Positions 27,315-35,741 of a stretch of 64,000 nucleotides of DNA are shown here, in pieces. How positions within the stretch are numbered: position 1 is the stretch's first letter; each line of letters starts with the position of its first letter. Below the pieces are notes generated by a model. It was not told the origin of the DNA. It did not search any database and saw only the letters and a program-made list of their open reading frames with translations. The position numbers were made by a program, and so were the translations under genes. Origin of the DNA: Pseudaestuariivita rosea (GTDB lineage Bacteria > Pseudomonadota > Alphaproteobacteria > Rhodobacterales > Rhodobacteraceae); contig NZ_JACNMP010000001.1 of NCBI RefSeq assembly GCF_017592335.1, forward strand, positions 248,001 to 312,000. The letters run 5' to 3'.

Positions 27315-27790
27315 AGCTGCGTGTCCTCAATCCGCAACTGACGCGCCCGTGTCATGATGGCGTCTTCGACAGCCCGAACCGTTTCAATCGACGCAGGCCC
27401 GTTGCGCGTCTGCAGCGCGACCGTCAAAGACCGCGCATCCAGCGCCGGATCACGTACATAGATTGTCGCGCGATAGGCGCGATTCCCGCCGGGCGGCGTG
27501 CCAAACCCCATCACGATGATTCCCGAAAATGGATCGGCCGACTGAACCGGCATGAAATTCAGCACATCCAGCGACGCATCCCACAGATATTTATTCACCG
27601 CCACCTTGGTGTTGGGGTCATCATTATTGCTGAACAAATCCCACACAGTCGATTGCCGAACGCGCGGGTCTTCATCGGGGACCTCAACATCATTCGGCTC
27701 GGTAATGCTTCTGAAGGTGTCGCCACAGCCCGCCAGCAATACCAAAAGTAGTAAAACAATGCCTGATTTAGCCAAATAAGTGAGGCGCAT
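27311..27790 (-). CDS. DUF3576 lipoprotein
   Basis: A 159-residue lipoprotein of the alphaproteobacterial DUF3576 family: signal LAKSGIVLLLLVLLAGC (lipobox LAGC), then STVWDLFSNNDDPNTKVAVNKYLWDASLDVLNFMP. Start ATG 27790 replaces a longer frame without ribosome site. The family is usually next to leuS and lptE, suggesting an envelope-assembly role. Its stop codon overlaps the glycosyltransferase stop (TTAA at 27311-27314). Confidence 0.8.
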   Translation of the reverse strand: MRLTYLAKSGIVLLLLVLLAGCGDTFRSITEPNDVEVPDEDPRVRQSTVWDLFSNNDDPNTKVAVNKYLWDASLDVLNFMPVQSADPFSGIIVMGFGTPPGGNRAYRATIYVRDPALDARSLTVALQTRNGPASIETVRAVEDAIMTRARQLRIEDTQL

Positions 27791-28040
27791 CGCAAAAGCT
27801 CCATCCAAACGATCCACACTCCAATACCCAAGCCTGCTTTGGCCTACAAGGGCCTGTCATTTCCAATAATTACAATAGTGTGATCAGATTTGTGGCAAAG
27901 ATGCACCAACCGGGGCTTTGTTAACGTCCAGTTTTGCGGCGTTCCTTGCAATCACCCTACGAAAGCTAGAAATACGCTGCATACCCAAACCGGATTCCCC
28001 CGGCTTGAGGTGCACGTTTTTGAAAAAACGAGGGAAAACG

Positions 28041-29171
28041 ATGAAAAGAACTCTCCTAGCTACTACAGCTCTGGTCGCCTTCTCAGGCGCTGCCTTGGCT
28101 GAAATTGAAATCTCCGGCTCGGCCGAAATGGGCCTTGTTGGTGGTGACTATCGTTTCGGTAACTTCGATGGTGACATAGACATTGATGATCTGGAATCGA
28201 CAACTCAATTCTGGACAGATGTTGACGTAAAGTTCACAATGACTGGTGAAACGGACGGCGGCTTGTCTTTCGGTACATCTGTTGATCTGGATGAAGCACC
28301 TGACCTGGATGCTGATGGCGAAACAGATGATGCGGACTTTAGTGTCTTCATCTCGGGTGGTTTCGGTACAATCACCTTGGGTGACACTGATGGTGCTATG
28401 GACTGGGCGATGACTGAAGCCGGTAACATCGGCAACCCAGGCACAATCAGCGACACAGAGACTGAGCATGCTGGTTACTTCGGCGCTTATCACGATGGCG
28501 CTGGTGATTATGACGGTCAGATCCTGCGTTACGACAACACAATCGGAAACTTTGGATTTGCAGTCTCGATTGAGCAAGGTGAATCTACAGGTGATGTAGG
28601 AGATTCATTTGAAATCTCAACAGATGTAGATGCTGGACCTGATGGTATTCTGGGTACTGGTGACGACGTTATCACTACTTCTTCTAATGTTGGTATAAAT
28701 CAGCCTGTAGCCGAGATCGACTATGCCTTTGCTGTTGGTGTTAGCTATGCTGCACAATTTGGTGGTGTAGATCTTGACCTAGGCCTAGGTTACCAATCGA
28801 TCGATTTCGAAGCCAGTGGTTCTGATGATGAAGACTCTGCTGATATTATTGGTGCAAGTGTTGCAGCCGATTTCGGCAATGGTTTTGAAGCTGGCTTCAC
28901 ATACACAACCGGTGATGTCCTGTTCCGAGAAGACTCAAGCCACTACAGCCTTGGTGTCGGTTATGAAACAGGCCCTGTTTCATTGCATGCTAACTACGGT
29001 ATCTTTGATTTTGACGATGATAGCTCAGCTTCAGGTCTTGCCCTTGTCGGTGCCTATGACCTAGGCGGTGGTGCATCTGTTCAAGCTGGTTATGCAATCA
29101 GCACTTTGGACGATGGTGATGATGACGAGTCTTTCGACGACTTCTCACTGGGTCTGGCATTCTCGTTCTAA
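28041..29171 (+). CDS. Acidic outer-membrane porin
   Basis: A 376-residue trimeric-type general porin. The signal peptide MKRTLLATTALVAFSGAALA is followed by EIEISGSAEMGLVGG, and the chain ends in FSLGLAFSF with the C-terminal phenylalanine used for insertion by the BAM complex. Beta-strand periodicity is clear. It is unusually rich in aspartate, with segments such as DLDADGETDDADF and DAGPDGILGTGDD that resemble calcium-binding loops. Its codons prefer A/T third bases compared with neighbours. The 250-base leader region upstream holds no gene and probably the promoter; a strong terminator follows. Confidence 0.88.
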   Translation: MKRTLLATTALVAFSGAALAEIEISGSAEMGLVGGDYRFGNFDGDIDIDDLESTTQFWTDVDVKFTMTGETDGGLSFGTSVDLDEAPDLDADGETDDADFSVFISGGFGTITLGDTDGAMDWAMTEAGNIGNPGTISDTETEHAGYFGAYHDGAGDYDGQILRYDNTIGNFGFAVSIEQGESTGDVGDSFEISTDVDAGPDGILGTGDDVITTSSNVGINQPVAEIDYAFAVGVSYAAQFGGVDLDLGLGYQSIDFEASGSDDEDSADIIGASVAADFGNGFEAGFTYTTGDVLFREDSSHYSLGVGYETGPVSLHANYGIFDFDDDSSASGLALVGAYDLGGGASVQAGYAISTLDDGDDDESFDDFSLGLAFSF

Positions 29172-29194
29172 TCGAACGTCACATGCTTAAAGAG

Positions 29195-29224
29195 AGAGCG
29201 GGCATTGCCCGCTCTTTTCTTTTG
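29195..29224 (+). terminator. Intrinsic terminator after the porin
   Basis: AGAGCGGGC (29195-29203) and GCCCGCTCT (29207-29215) form a perfect 9-bp stem with an ATT loop, followed by TTTCTTTT. Confidence 0.9.
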
Positions 29225-29272
29225 GGGGGATAGGGTGATAGCAGTTGGAGGAATTCCTGATCAGGGCGATCC

Positions 29273-30748
29273 ATGCTGAATATCTCAACCGCGCAAATAC
29301 CGTCATCCTTCAAACAGGCGCTGCAACTGCAGAAGACTGGCCGCTTGGCCGAGGCCGAGGCGATTTACAAAGCCATTCTGGCCATCGCCCCCAAACTGGC
29401 CGAGGCGCATTTCCAACTGGGACAAATCGCGCAAGCCAGACGAAACACCGCCTTGGCACTGGACCATCTGACCAAGGCCAAGGCGCTGAAACCCACCGAA
29501 CCCGCGATCCTGATGGCTGAAGCTGCGTTGCTGGCCAGCACCGACCGCGAAACTGACGCCCTGAAATCCTATGACGCCCTGATCAACCTGGCCCCAAAGT
29601 CTATCAAACCCCGCGCCGACAAAGCCCTGTTGCTGCAGCGTATGGGCGATTTCAAAGCGGCCGAGGTTGAGTTCAAAAAGGCCTTAAAACTCAATCCACT
29701 AGACGGCGATCTGTACCGCACGTACCTGGCCACGAAAAAGCTGAAACCGGGCGACCCGCTGATCGCCACAATGAAAAAGGCCTATCAAAACCCCCAGGTC
29801 AAAGGGCGCAGCAAAACCCACCTTGGGTTTGCGCTGGCCAAAGCGATGGAGGAAACCGGCCAAACCGAAAAGGTCTTCAAATACCTGACACCCGCCAACC
29901 GCGCGATGGCCAAAGCCTTCCCCTATGACATCGCCGCGCGCGAGGCCGAAATTGATGCGCTGATCGACAGCTTCCAGGGCTTTGATTTCAAACCCGAAAC
30001 CAAGCCAGACAACAGTTTTGCACCCATTTTCGTGACAGGCCTGCCACGGTCGGGCACGACGCTGGTGGAACAGATCATCTCAAGCCACCCAAAGGTCACC
30101 GCGGGCGGCGAAATGCGCCACGGCCTGCAACTGGCCTATGGTCTGCTTCAGACATCGCCCACAACATTCCGACCGATGGCAGATGTGAAATCCAATGATA
30201 TCAAGACCTTTGCCACGACCTATCAGGACAAACTGCGCGAGCAGTGGGATTTCGACAGCCACATCACCGATAAATCAATCCAAAGCCACCTGATCATGGG
30301 TTTTCTGAAATATGCCATCCCGTCGGCCCGGATCATCGTTGTGCGCCGTGACCCGCGCGACATCGCCTTGTCGATCTACAAAAACGTCTTCGCCGATGGT
30401 ACTCACCGCTATGCCTATGATCTGAAACACCTGGCGCGGTACATCAAGGCGTCGGATAAGATCATCGACTTCTGGCGTGAAAAATGGCCCGAGTGTTTTC
30501 ATCAGATCAACTACGAAGATCTGGTTTCCGACCCCGATTCCCAGATTCGAAATCTGATCGCCGCGGCGGGGCTGGATTGGGACGACGCCTGTCTGGATTA
30601 CAGCAGCAACGACCGCCAGGTGAAAACCCTCAGTATCCATCAGGTGCGTCAGCTGATCTATACCTCATCCACCCGCAACTGGGAAAAGTACCGCGATGAC
30701 ATGCAGCCCTTTCTGGATGAATGGGGGGACGCTGATGTCGCTGGCTGA
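29273..30748 (+). CDS. TPR-containing sulfotransferase-family protein
   Basis: A 491-residue two-part protein. The first 200 residues hold about four tetratricopeptide repeats (for example GRLAEAEAIYKAILAIAPKLAEAHF). The second half is a PAPS-dependent sulfotransferase domain with the 5'-phosphosulfate loop GLPRSGTTLVEQI near residue 256 and a later 3'-phosphate-binding segment VVRRDPRDIALSIY near 351. The acceptor is unknown; in related bacteria such fusions are common and mostly uncharacterised. CysQ, which removes the PAP by-product, is encoded elsewhere in the window. The yggS gene starts inside its 3' end. Confidence 0.83.
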   Translation: MLNISTAQIPSSFKQALQLQKTGRLAEAEAIYKAILAIAPKLAEAHFQLGQIAQARRNTALALDHLTKAKALKPTEPAILMAEAALLASTDRETDALKSYDALINLAPKSIKPRADKALLLQRMGDFKAAEVEFKKALKLNPLDGDLYRTYLATKKLKPGDPLIATMKKAYQNPQVKGRSKTHLGFALAKAMEETGQTEKVFKYLTPANRAMAKAFPYDIAAREAEIDALIDSFQGFDFKPETKPDNSFAPIFVTGLPRSGTTLVEQIISSHPKVTAGGEMRHGLQLAYGLLQTSPTTFRPMADVKSNDIKTFATTYQDKLREQWDFDSHITDKSIQSHLIMGFLKYAIPSARIIVVRRDPRDIALSIYKNVFADGTHRYAYDLKHLARYIKASDKIIDFWREKWPECFHQINYEDLVSDPDSQIRNLIAAAGLDWDDACLDYSSNDRQVKTLSIHQVRQLIYTSSTRNWEKYRDDMQPFLDEWGDADVAG

Positions 30749-31397
30749 GATCAAGGTAAAGATCGCGAAGGCCGAAGAAAAGGCGGGCCGCGTTCCGAGC
30801 TCAACCCATCTAATCGCCGTATCCAAAAAGCAGCCGAATGAACGCGTTGAGGCGGTTTTGGAACAGGGGCACCGTCTTTTCGGTGAAAACCGCGTGCAAG
30901 AGGCCGCAGCGAAATGGCCCGCGTTTAAGGACCGTTTTCCGGATACATCCGTCCATCTGATCGGGCCGCTGCAGACGAACAAGGCGCGGCAGGCGATGGA
31001 GCAATGTGACGCGATCCATTCCGTCGATCGTCCGAAACTGGCCCAGACCCTGGCCCGACTGGCGCAGGAGTTGGGTCACTGCCCGGATTTGTTCATTCAG
31101 GTCAACACGGGCGAAGAGGATCAGAAGGCTGGCGTTATTCCGACCGAAACTGATGATTTTATAAAGAAATGTCAAAGACTTGACCTACCCGTTGTTGGAC
31201 TGATGTGCATCCCGCCCGTTGATGAGGAACCCTCACTTCATTTCGCGCTGCTCGCCAAGATTGCCGCCCGGAACGGACTGACTGGCCTGTCTATGGGCAT
31301 GAGCGGTGACTTCGAACGCGCCATCGCCCAGGGTGCGACGCATATCCGCGTCGGGTCCGCCATCTTTGGCGAACGCCCGGCGCCTGCGGCTACTTGA
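30735..31397 (+). CDS. YggS/PROSC-family pyridoxal phosphate-binding protein
   Basis: A 220-residue PLP-binding TIM-barrel protein (alanine racemase-like N-terminal domain). HLIAVSKKQP carries the PLP lysine and RLFGENRVQEA follows as in all YggS proteins; SMGMSGDFERAIAQGATHIRVGSAIFG closes the phosphate-binding site. Members balance vitamin B6 and amino-acid pools. Start is ATG 30735 with GGGGGAC upstream, overlapping the sulfotransferase by 14 bases. Its end overlaps the convergent L,D-transpeptidase-like gene by 8 bases. Confidence 0.9.
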   Translation: MSLAEIKVKIAKAEEKAGRVPSSTHLIAVSKKQPNERVEAVLEQGHRLFGENRVQEAAAKWPAFKDRFPDTSVHLIGPLQTNKARQAMEQCDAIHSVDRPKLAQTLARLAQELGHCPDLFIQVNTGEEDQKAGVIPTETDDFIKKCQRLDLPVVGLMCIPPVDEEPSLHFALLAKIAARNGLTGLSMGMSGDFERAIAQGATHIRVGSAIFGERPAPAAT

Positions 31398-31884
31398 CGA
31401 TCAGACGTGTTTGATAGGTGATCCGTTGCGCGATCCACTGCAGATGATCCCGCCGGAAGGCCACGCAGCCCTCGGTCGGATAGCCGGGTCGTCGCCATTG
31501 GTGCAGGAAAATGGCGGACCCCTTGCCTTTGACCGCCTGCGGCCAATTCCAATCAGTGATCAGGACAAGATCATATAGCGGATCGGCGCGGCGCAGCCTT
31601 TCATGGCTGAACCTGTGCGGCGCGCGCACCATAAGGTTATAGTTATCATCCGCCGGGTCATCCGACCAAAGATCGCAGGGCCGGATCGGAACAGCCCAAT
31701 TGACCGGTTTAGCCAGACGATCAGGCCGATACAGCAGCCCAACGATCCTGTGAATGCCCCGTGGTGTCGCGCCGTCGCCTTCACGTTTGTTGTCGCTCAA
31801 ACCACCACGCCCAATACTTATGGGAAAAAATTGCCTCCAAAATCGCACCCCCCGACGTGTGACAACCAAATCTTCAGGTGTCAC
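31390..31884 (-). CDS. L,D-transpeptidase-like (YkuD) protein
   Basis: A 164-residue YkuD-domain protein of the short, signal-less subgroup. The catalytic motif is present as HQWRRPGYPTEGCVAF near 129-144, with the histidine and nucleophile cysteine. L,D-transpeptidases make 3-3 peptidoglycan crosslinks, but this subgroup has no visible export signal, so its site of action is uncertain. It starts with GTG overlapping the ribA stop (GTGA), so it is coupled to ribA. Confidence 0.8.
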   Translation of the reverse strand: MTPEDLVVTRRGVRFWRQFFPISIGRGGLSDNKREGDGATPRGIHRIVGLLYRPDRLAKPVNWAVPIRPCDLWSDDPADDNYNLMVRAPHRFSHERLRRADPLYDLVLITDWNWPQAVKGKGSAIFLHQWRRPGYPTEGCVAFRRDHLQWIAQRITYQTRLIVK

Positions 31885-32966
31885 AAAAGATGCCCTGATT
31901 TACTGGCCTTGACCTTTAGGTAATGTGCGTTGTGGCGATTTTCGCCCACCCGTAAAGGAACCCTTTCGGCAACGGTAATATCATTTTCTTCCATCCGGGC
32001 GACCTTGGCGGGGTTATTCGTCATCAGCCGAACGGCCGAAAAGCCCATAGTCTTCAGAATAGTTGCGCCGATCCTGAAATCGCGTTCATCATCTTCGAAA
32101 CCCAACCGATGGTTCGCCTCAACCGTATCAAAGCCCTGATCCTGCAGGGAATAGGCGCGCATCTTGTTGGCCAGGCCGATACCGCGCCCTTCCTGGTTCA
32201 GATACAGTAAAACGCCGTGGCCCTCGTCGCCCATATGACGCAATGCACCGCGCAATTGCGGGCCGCAATCGCATTTTAGGGATCCAAGCAGATCACCGGT
32301 GAAACAGGCCGAATGCAGCCGCGATAAAACGGGCTTATCCCGCGGCGGCTGGCCGATTTCGATGGCATAGTGCTCTTCCCCGCCATCATCTGGGCGAAAC
32401 ACATGCAACTGTCCTGCCTCGGATACCTCAAGCGGTAGGCGGGCGCGCACGATATCGGTCATGACACGGGGTTCATCGACCATCCCCAGACTATCCAGCT
32501 CAACCGCTGTCAAATCGTTGATAGATGAAAACGTCCAGGCGTTGGGAACAGGAAATACAATGGCCGCCGGCAAAAGGCGTGCGGATTTCACCAACTTGAT
32601 CGCGGCGCGATGCAGGTCCGCTGATCCTTCACGTTCAGTACGAATCGGCCCTTTCAGCGGTATTTCAAGATCGAAGGCAGGATCTGCAATCGACCGCATC
32701 CAATCGATTTTCGCTTTCTTCGGGATCTTCACACGCGCCAGATCACCGTCATAGGCCCGTGCCCGCAAGGTATCAGCACGCCACACTGTGATTGCCAGCA
32801 ATGGCTCGTCCAACTGCACAAGCGCATTACGCCAACGGCGTTCAGTCAATGTCTCAGCCGCAAAAACGACAGCAGATTCTTCACCCGCAATCACAACGGG
32901 CACACCCATGCGCAGATCAGACCGAGCGCGCGCAAGGCGTTCTATGGGATTCGGTGCAAAACTCAT
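31881..32966 (-). CDS. ribA: GTP cyclohydrolase II
   Basis: First committed step of riboflavin synthesis: opens GTP and releases formate and pyrophosphate. The C-terminal 200 residues have the zinc site SACFTGDLLGSLKCDCG, then NQEGRGIGLANKMRAY. The N-terminal 160 residues look like a worn DHBP-synthase-type domain, as in other alphaproteobacterial RibA proteins of about 360 residues; the catalytic acidic loop of RibB is not seen. Divergent from the response-regulator gene, with a short ATCTTG-TTG-CAAGAT palindrome at 32983-32997 in between. Confidence 0.88.
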   Translation of the reverse strand: MSFAPNPIERLARARSDLRMGVPVVIAGEESAVVFAAETLTERRWRNALVQLDEPLLAITVWRADTLRARAYDGDLARVKIPKKAKIDWMRSIADPAFDLEIPLKGPIRTEREGSADLHRAAIKLVKSARLLPAAIVFPVPNAWTFSSINDLTAVELDSLGMVDEPRVMTDIVRARLPLEVSEAGQLHVFRPDDGGEEHYAIEIGQPPRDKPVLSRLHSACFTGDLLGSLKCDCGPQLRGALRHMGDEGHGVLLYLNQEGRGIGLANKMRAYSLQDQGFDTVEANHRLGFEDDERDFRIGATILKTMGFSAVRLMTNNPAKVARMEENDITVAERVPLRVGENRHNAHYLKVKASKSGHLL

Positions 32967-32982
32967 ACCGATGACCTAGCCG

Positions 32983-32997
32983 ATCTTGTTGCAAGAT
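32983..32997. promoter_or_regulatory. ATCTTG-TTG-CAAGAT palindrome between ribA and the response regulator
   Basis: A perfect 6-bp inverted repeat with a 3-base centre in the 138-base divergent spacer. A further ATCTTGT lies about 60 bases on (near 33048). These may be binding sites, possibly of the response regulator itself. Evidence is only symmetry and position. Confidence 0.3.
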
Positions 32998-33104
32998 GAA
33001 ACATTTAGGCGATTCCTGACACGACAGCGTGATCCTTTTGCAGGAAATCTTGTCAGATGCGTGATCGCGTTCCATGTGGGTTTCAACAAAACCGGAGAAT
33101 GCAG

Positions 33105-33791
33105 ATGGCTCAGCTTAAGAAAATATTGCTTGTCGATGATGACGAGGATCTGCGCGAAGCGCTTAGCGAACAGCTTGTCATGACCGAAGATTTCGACGTG
33201 TTTGAGGCTGGCAACGGTGCCGAGGCCATGGAGAAGACACGCGAATCGCTTTACGAACTGGTGATCCTGGATGTGGGCCTGCCCGACACCGATGGCCGTG
33301 AACTGTGCAGATTGATGCGCAAGCAGGGTGTGAAGTGCCCGATTCTTATGCTGACGGGCCATGATTCGGATGCTGATACCATCCTGGGCCTTGACGCAGG
33401 CGCAAATGATTATGTCACCAAGCCTTTTAAGTTTCCGGTGCTTTTGGCCCGCATTCGGGCACAATTAAGACAGCACGAACAATCCGAAGACGCCGTTTTC
33501 CAGCTTGGGCCATACACCTTTAAGCCCGCGCAGAAGCTTTTGGTCACCGAAGACGACAAGAAAATCCGCCTAACAGAAAAAGAGACCAATATATTAAAGT
33601 TCCTCTATCGCGCCACCGAAGGCGTCGTCGCGCGGGACGTTCTGCTGCACGAAGTCTGGGGATATAATGCGGGTGTCACAACACATACACTTGAAACGCA
33701 TATCTATAGATTGAGACAAAAAATAGAACCAGATCCGTCAAACGCGCGCCTTCTTGTGACCGAATCCGGTGGCTATAGATTGGTGGCATAA
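33105..33791 (+). CDS. Orphan OmpR/PhoB-family response regulator
   Basis: A 228-residue DNA-binding response regulator. The receiver domain shows the acidic pocket DDDED at 11-15, the phosphorylated Asp56 in VILDVGLP and Lys106 in VTKPF. The C-terminal winged helix (RLTEKETNILKFLYRATEGVVARDVLLHEVWGY) is typical of the OmpR class. No histidine kinase is adjacent. Start is ATG 33105 with CGGAG upstream. The gene is followed by a strongly structured region with a terminator that may encode a small RNA. Confidence 0.88.
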   Translation: MAQLKKILLVDDDEDLREALSEQLVMTEDFDVFEAGNGAEAMEKTRESLYELVILDVGLPDTDGRELCRLMRKQGVKCPILMLTGHDSDADTILGLDAGANDYVTKPFKFPVLLARIRAQLRQHEQSEDAVFQLGPYTFKPAQKLLVTEDDKKIRLTEKETNILKFLYRATEGVVARDVLLHEVWGYNAGVTTHTLETHIYRLRQKIEPDPSNARLLVTESGGYRLVA

Positions 33792-33932
33792 CGAGTAGTT
33801 GTTTGACCAGTACATCGGTCCGTTAGGGTACCAGCATCGCTCTACGGACCGAGCCTGAAATCCCCCACATGCCGGGGTTATGGCATGTACCTCCCTGTTG
33901 GACTGGCCGGGCCTTGTGCCCGGCCCTTTTTT
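33787..33932 (+). ncRNA. Candidate small RNA with three hairpins
   Basis: After the response-regulator stop come three perfect hairpins in a row: TCGGTCCGT/ACGGACCGA (33815-33823, 33844-33852), ACATGCC/GGCATGT (33867-33873, 33882-33888) and the terminator GGCCGGGC/GCCCGGCC (33905-33912, 33918-33925) followed by CTTTTTT. Between the last two is the single-stranded ACCTCCC, complementary to ribosome-binding sites. A possible promoter, TTCTTG-N17-TATAGA, lies at 33751-33779, giving a transcript of about 146 bases. It could instead be a 3'-UTR-derived RNA of the regulator gene or a leader for xthA. Confidence 0.45.
33905..33932 (+). terminator. Strong intrinsic terminator before xthA
   Basis: GGCCGGGC (33905-33912) and GCCCGGCC (33918-33925), loop CTTGT, then CTTTTTT. 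It would end the response-regulator or small-RNA transcript only about 35 bases before the xthA start. Confidence 0.9.
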
Positions 33933-33966
33933 ATGGGCTGTTAGGGCACCATTGTCGGAGTGCCCC

Positions 33967-34755
33967 ATGCCTTTCACCGTTGCCACCTGGAACATCAATT
34001 CGGTCCGCCTGCGCGAAGCGCTTGTCCTGAAACTTCTGCAGCAAGAGACGCCCGATATTCTGTGCCTGCAGGAATGCAAAAGCCCCGTCGACAAAATCCC
34101 GGTCGAGGCGTTTCACGGGCTGGGCTACACCCACATGGTTGCCCGCGGGCAAAAGGGCTACAATGGCGTTGCGATCCTGGCCAAACAGCCGCTGCAGGAT
34201 GTGGGCAGCACCGATTTCGCCTCGCTCGGCCACGCGCGCCATGTCTCGGCACGGCTAGACAACGGCGTTACCATCCACAATCACTATGTGCCCGCGGGCG
34301 GCGATACACCGGATCGCGAACAGAACGAAAAATTCGGCCAGAAACTGGATTATCTGACCGAACTGCGCGACGCCTTCCACCAAGACAAACCGCAGAAATC
34401 GATCCTTGTCGGTGACCTGAACATCGCGCCCCTGGACCATGACGTCTGGGACCACAAAAAGATGCTGAAAGTCGTCAGCCACACCCCGATTGAGGTCGAC
34501 CACCTGAAAGCCGCCCAGGATGCTGGGGCCTGGCAGGATGTGACGCGCAAAGACATTCCCGATGGCAAGCTTTATTCCTGGTGGTCCTACCGCGCGCGGG
34601 ATTGGGATGCGGCCGACAAAGGGCGGCGGCTGGATCACATCTGGGCTACATCTGATATCGCGGGGGCCGCGCACAGCTCTCGTATCATGCGCGATGCGCG
34701 CGGTTGGGACAAACCCAGTGACCATGCCCCGGTTTTTGCGACGTTCGACCTTTGA
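33967..34755 (+). CDS. xthA: Exodeoxyribonuclease III
   Basis: AP endonuclease and 3'-exonuclease of base-excision repair. The 262-residue protein has the family motifs in order: ATWNINSVR at 6-14, LQECK with catalytic E36, GDLNIAP near the middle and SDHAPV near the end. Start ATG 33967 follows GTCGGAG; the longer frame to 33880 runs through the terminator and is rejected. With so little room after the terminator, its promoter must overlap the structured region or transcription must read through. Confidence 0.93.
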   Translation: MPFTVATWNINSVRLREALVLKLLQQETPDILCLQECKSPVDKIPVEAFHGLGYTHMVARGQKGYNGVAILAKQPLQDVGSTDFASLGHARHVSARLDNGVTIHNHYVPAGGDTPDREQNEKFGQKLDYLTELRDAFHQDKPQKSILVGDLNIAPLDHDVWDHKKMLKVVSHTPIEVDHLKAAQDAGAWQDVTRKDIPDGKLYSWWSYRARDWDAADKGRRLDHIWATSDIAGAAHSSRIMRDARGWDKPSDHAPVFATFDL

Positions 34756-34805
34756 CAACTGCCGCGTCATTCCACATATCACGTCCAACAGAAGGATTCT
34801 GAGAC

Positions 34806-35714
34806 ATGATTGAACTAGGCCAAACCTCTGATGCCCCCGCGGGCGACCTGATCAAAGATTCGACCGAAGCAACATTCATGGCCGACGTGATCGAGGCCAG
34901 CCAGACCGTTCCCGTCATCGTCGATTTCTGGGCCACCTGGTGCGGGCCTTGCAAAACATTAGGCCCTATTTTGGAAGATGCCGTGACCAAGGCGGGTGGC
35001 AAGGTCAAAATGGTCAAGGTTGACGTTGACCGTAATCAACAGATCGCCGCACAGTTGCGCATCCAGTCGATGCCGACGGTCTATGCGTTCTGGCAGGGGC
35101 AGCCGGTTGACGGTTTCCAGGGCGCCTTGCCCGCGTCCGAGGTGCAGCAGTTTATCGACCGCGTCGTCGCCCTGACCGGTGACGATGGCGGTCTGGCCGA
35201 CGCGGTCGAAGCTGCCGAGGCGATGCTGGCAGAAGGTGCCGCTGCTGACGCGGCCCAGACCTTTGCCGCCATTCTGGGCGAAGAACCGAATAATGCCGCG
35301 GCCTATGGCGGGCTGGTCCGCGCCCATCTGGCCATGGACGATCTGGATCAGGCCGAAGCCATCCTGAACGGCGCCCCGGCTGAAATCAGCAACGCGCCCG
35401 AACTTGAGGCCGCCCACGCTCAGCTGGAACTGGCCAAACAAGCCGCCGGGGCCGGTCCCATCGGTGATCTGAAGGCCCAGGTCGACGCCAACCCCGACGA
35501 CCATCAGGCCCGTTTTGATCTGGCCACAGCCCTGCATGCCGGTGGTCAGGTGGATGAAGCCGTAGCCGAGTTGCTGGAACTTTTCCGCCGCGATCGGGAT
35601 TGGAACGACGGGGCCGCAAAAACACAGCTTTTCACCATCTTCGACGCCCTGAAACCCGAAGATCCGATTGCCTTGAACGGACGTCGCAAACTTTCATCGA
35701 TGATATTTGTCTAA
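34806..35714 (+). CDS. Thioredoxin-TPR protein (YbbN/CnoX type)
   Basis: A 302-residue cytoplasmic protein with an N-terminal thioredoxin domain and a C-terminal TPR domain. The active site WCGPC is intact (45-49), unlike the E. coli YbbN/CnoX site, which has lost redox activity. Helical repeats follow (NNAAAYGGLVRAHLAMDDLDQAEAIL). CnoX-type proteins hold clients under oxidative stress and pass them to GroEL or DnaK; here redox activity is probably retained. It begins a run with a LON-domain protein and a Trm112 protein. Confidence 0.87.
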   Translation: MIELGQTSDAPAGDLIKDSTEATFMADVIEASQTVPVIVDFWATWCGPCKTLGPILEDAVTKAGGKVKMVKVDVDRNQQIAAQLRIQSMPTVYAFWQGQPVDGFQGALPASEVQQFIDRVVALTGDDGGLADAVEAAEAMLAEGAAADAAQTFAAILGEEPNNAAAYGGLVRAHLAMDDLDQAEAILNGAPAEISNAPELEAAHAQLELAKQAAGAGPIGDLKAQVDANPDDHQARFDLATALHAGGQVDEAVAELLELFRRDRDWNDGAAKTQLFTIFDALKPEDPIALNGRRKLSSMIFV

Positions 35715-35741
35715 TACCCAAATCGGCCTAGGTAGACCGCT

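Noticed and set aside
33880-33966. Longer xthA start
   Set aside because: It would be translated through the intrinsic terminator at 33905-33932; ATG 33967 fits the family N-terminus.
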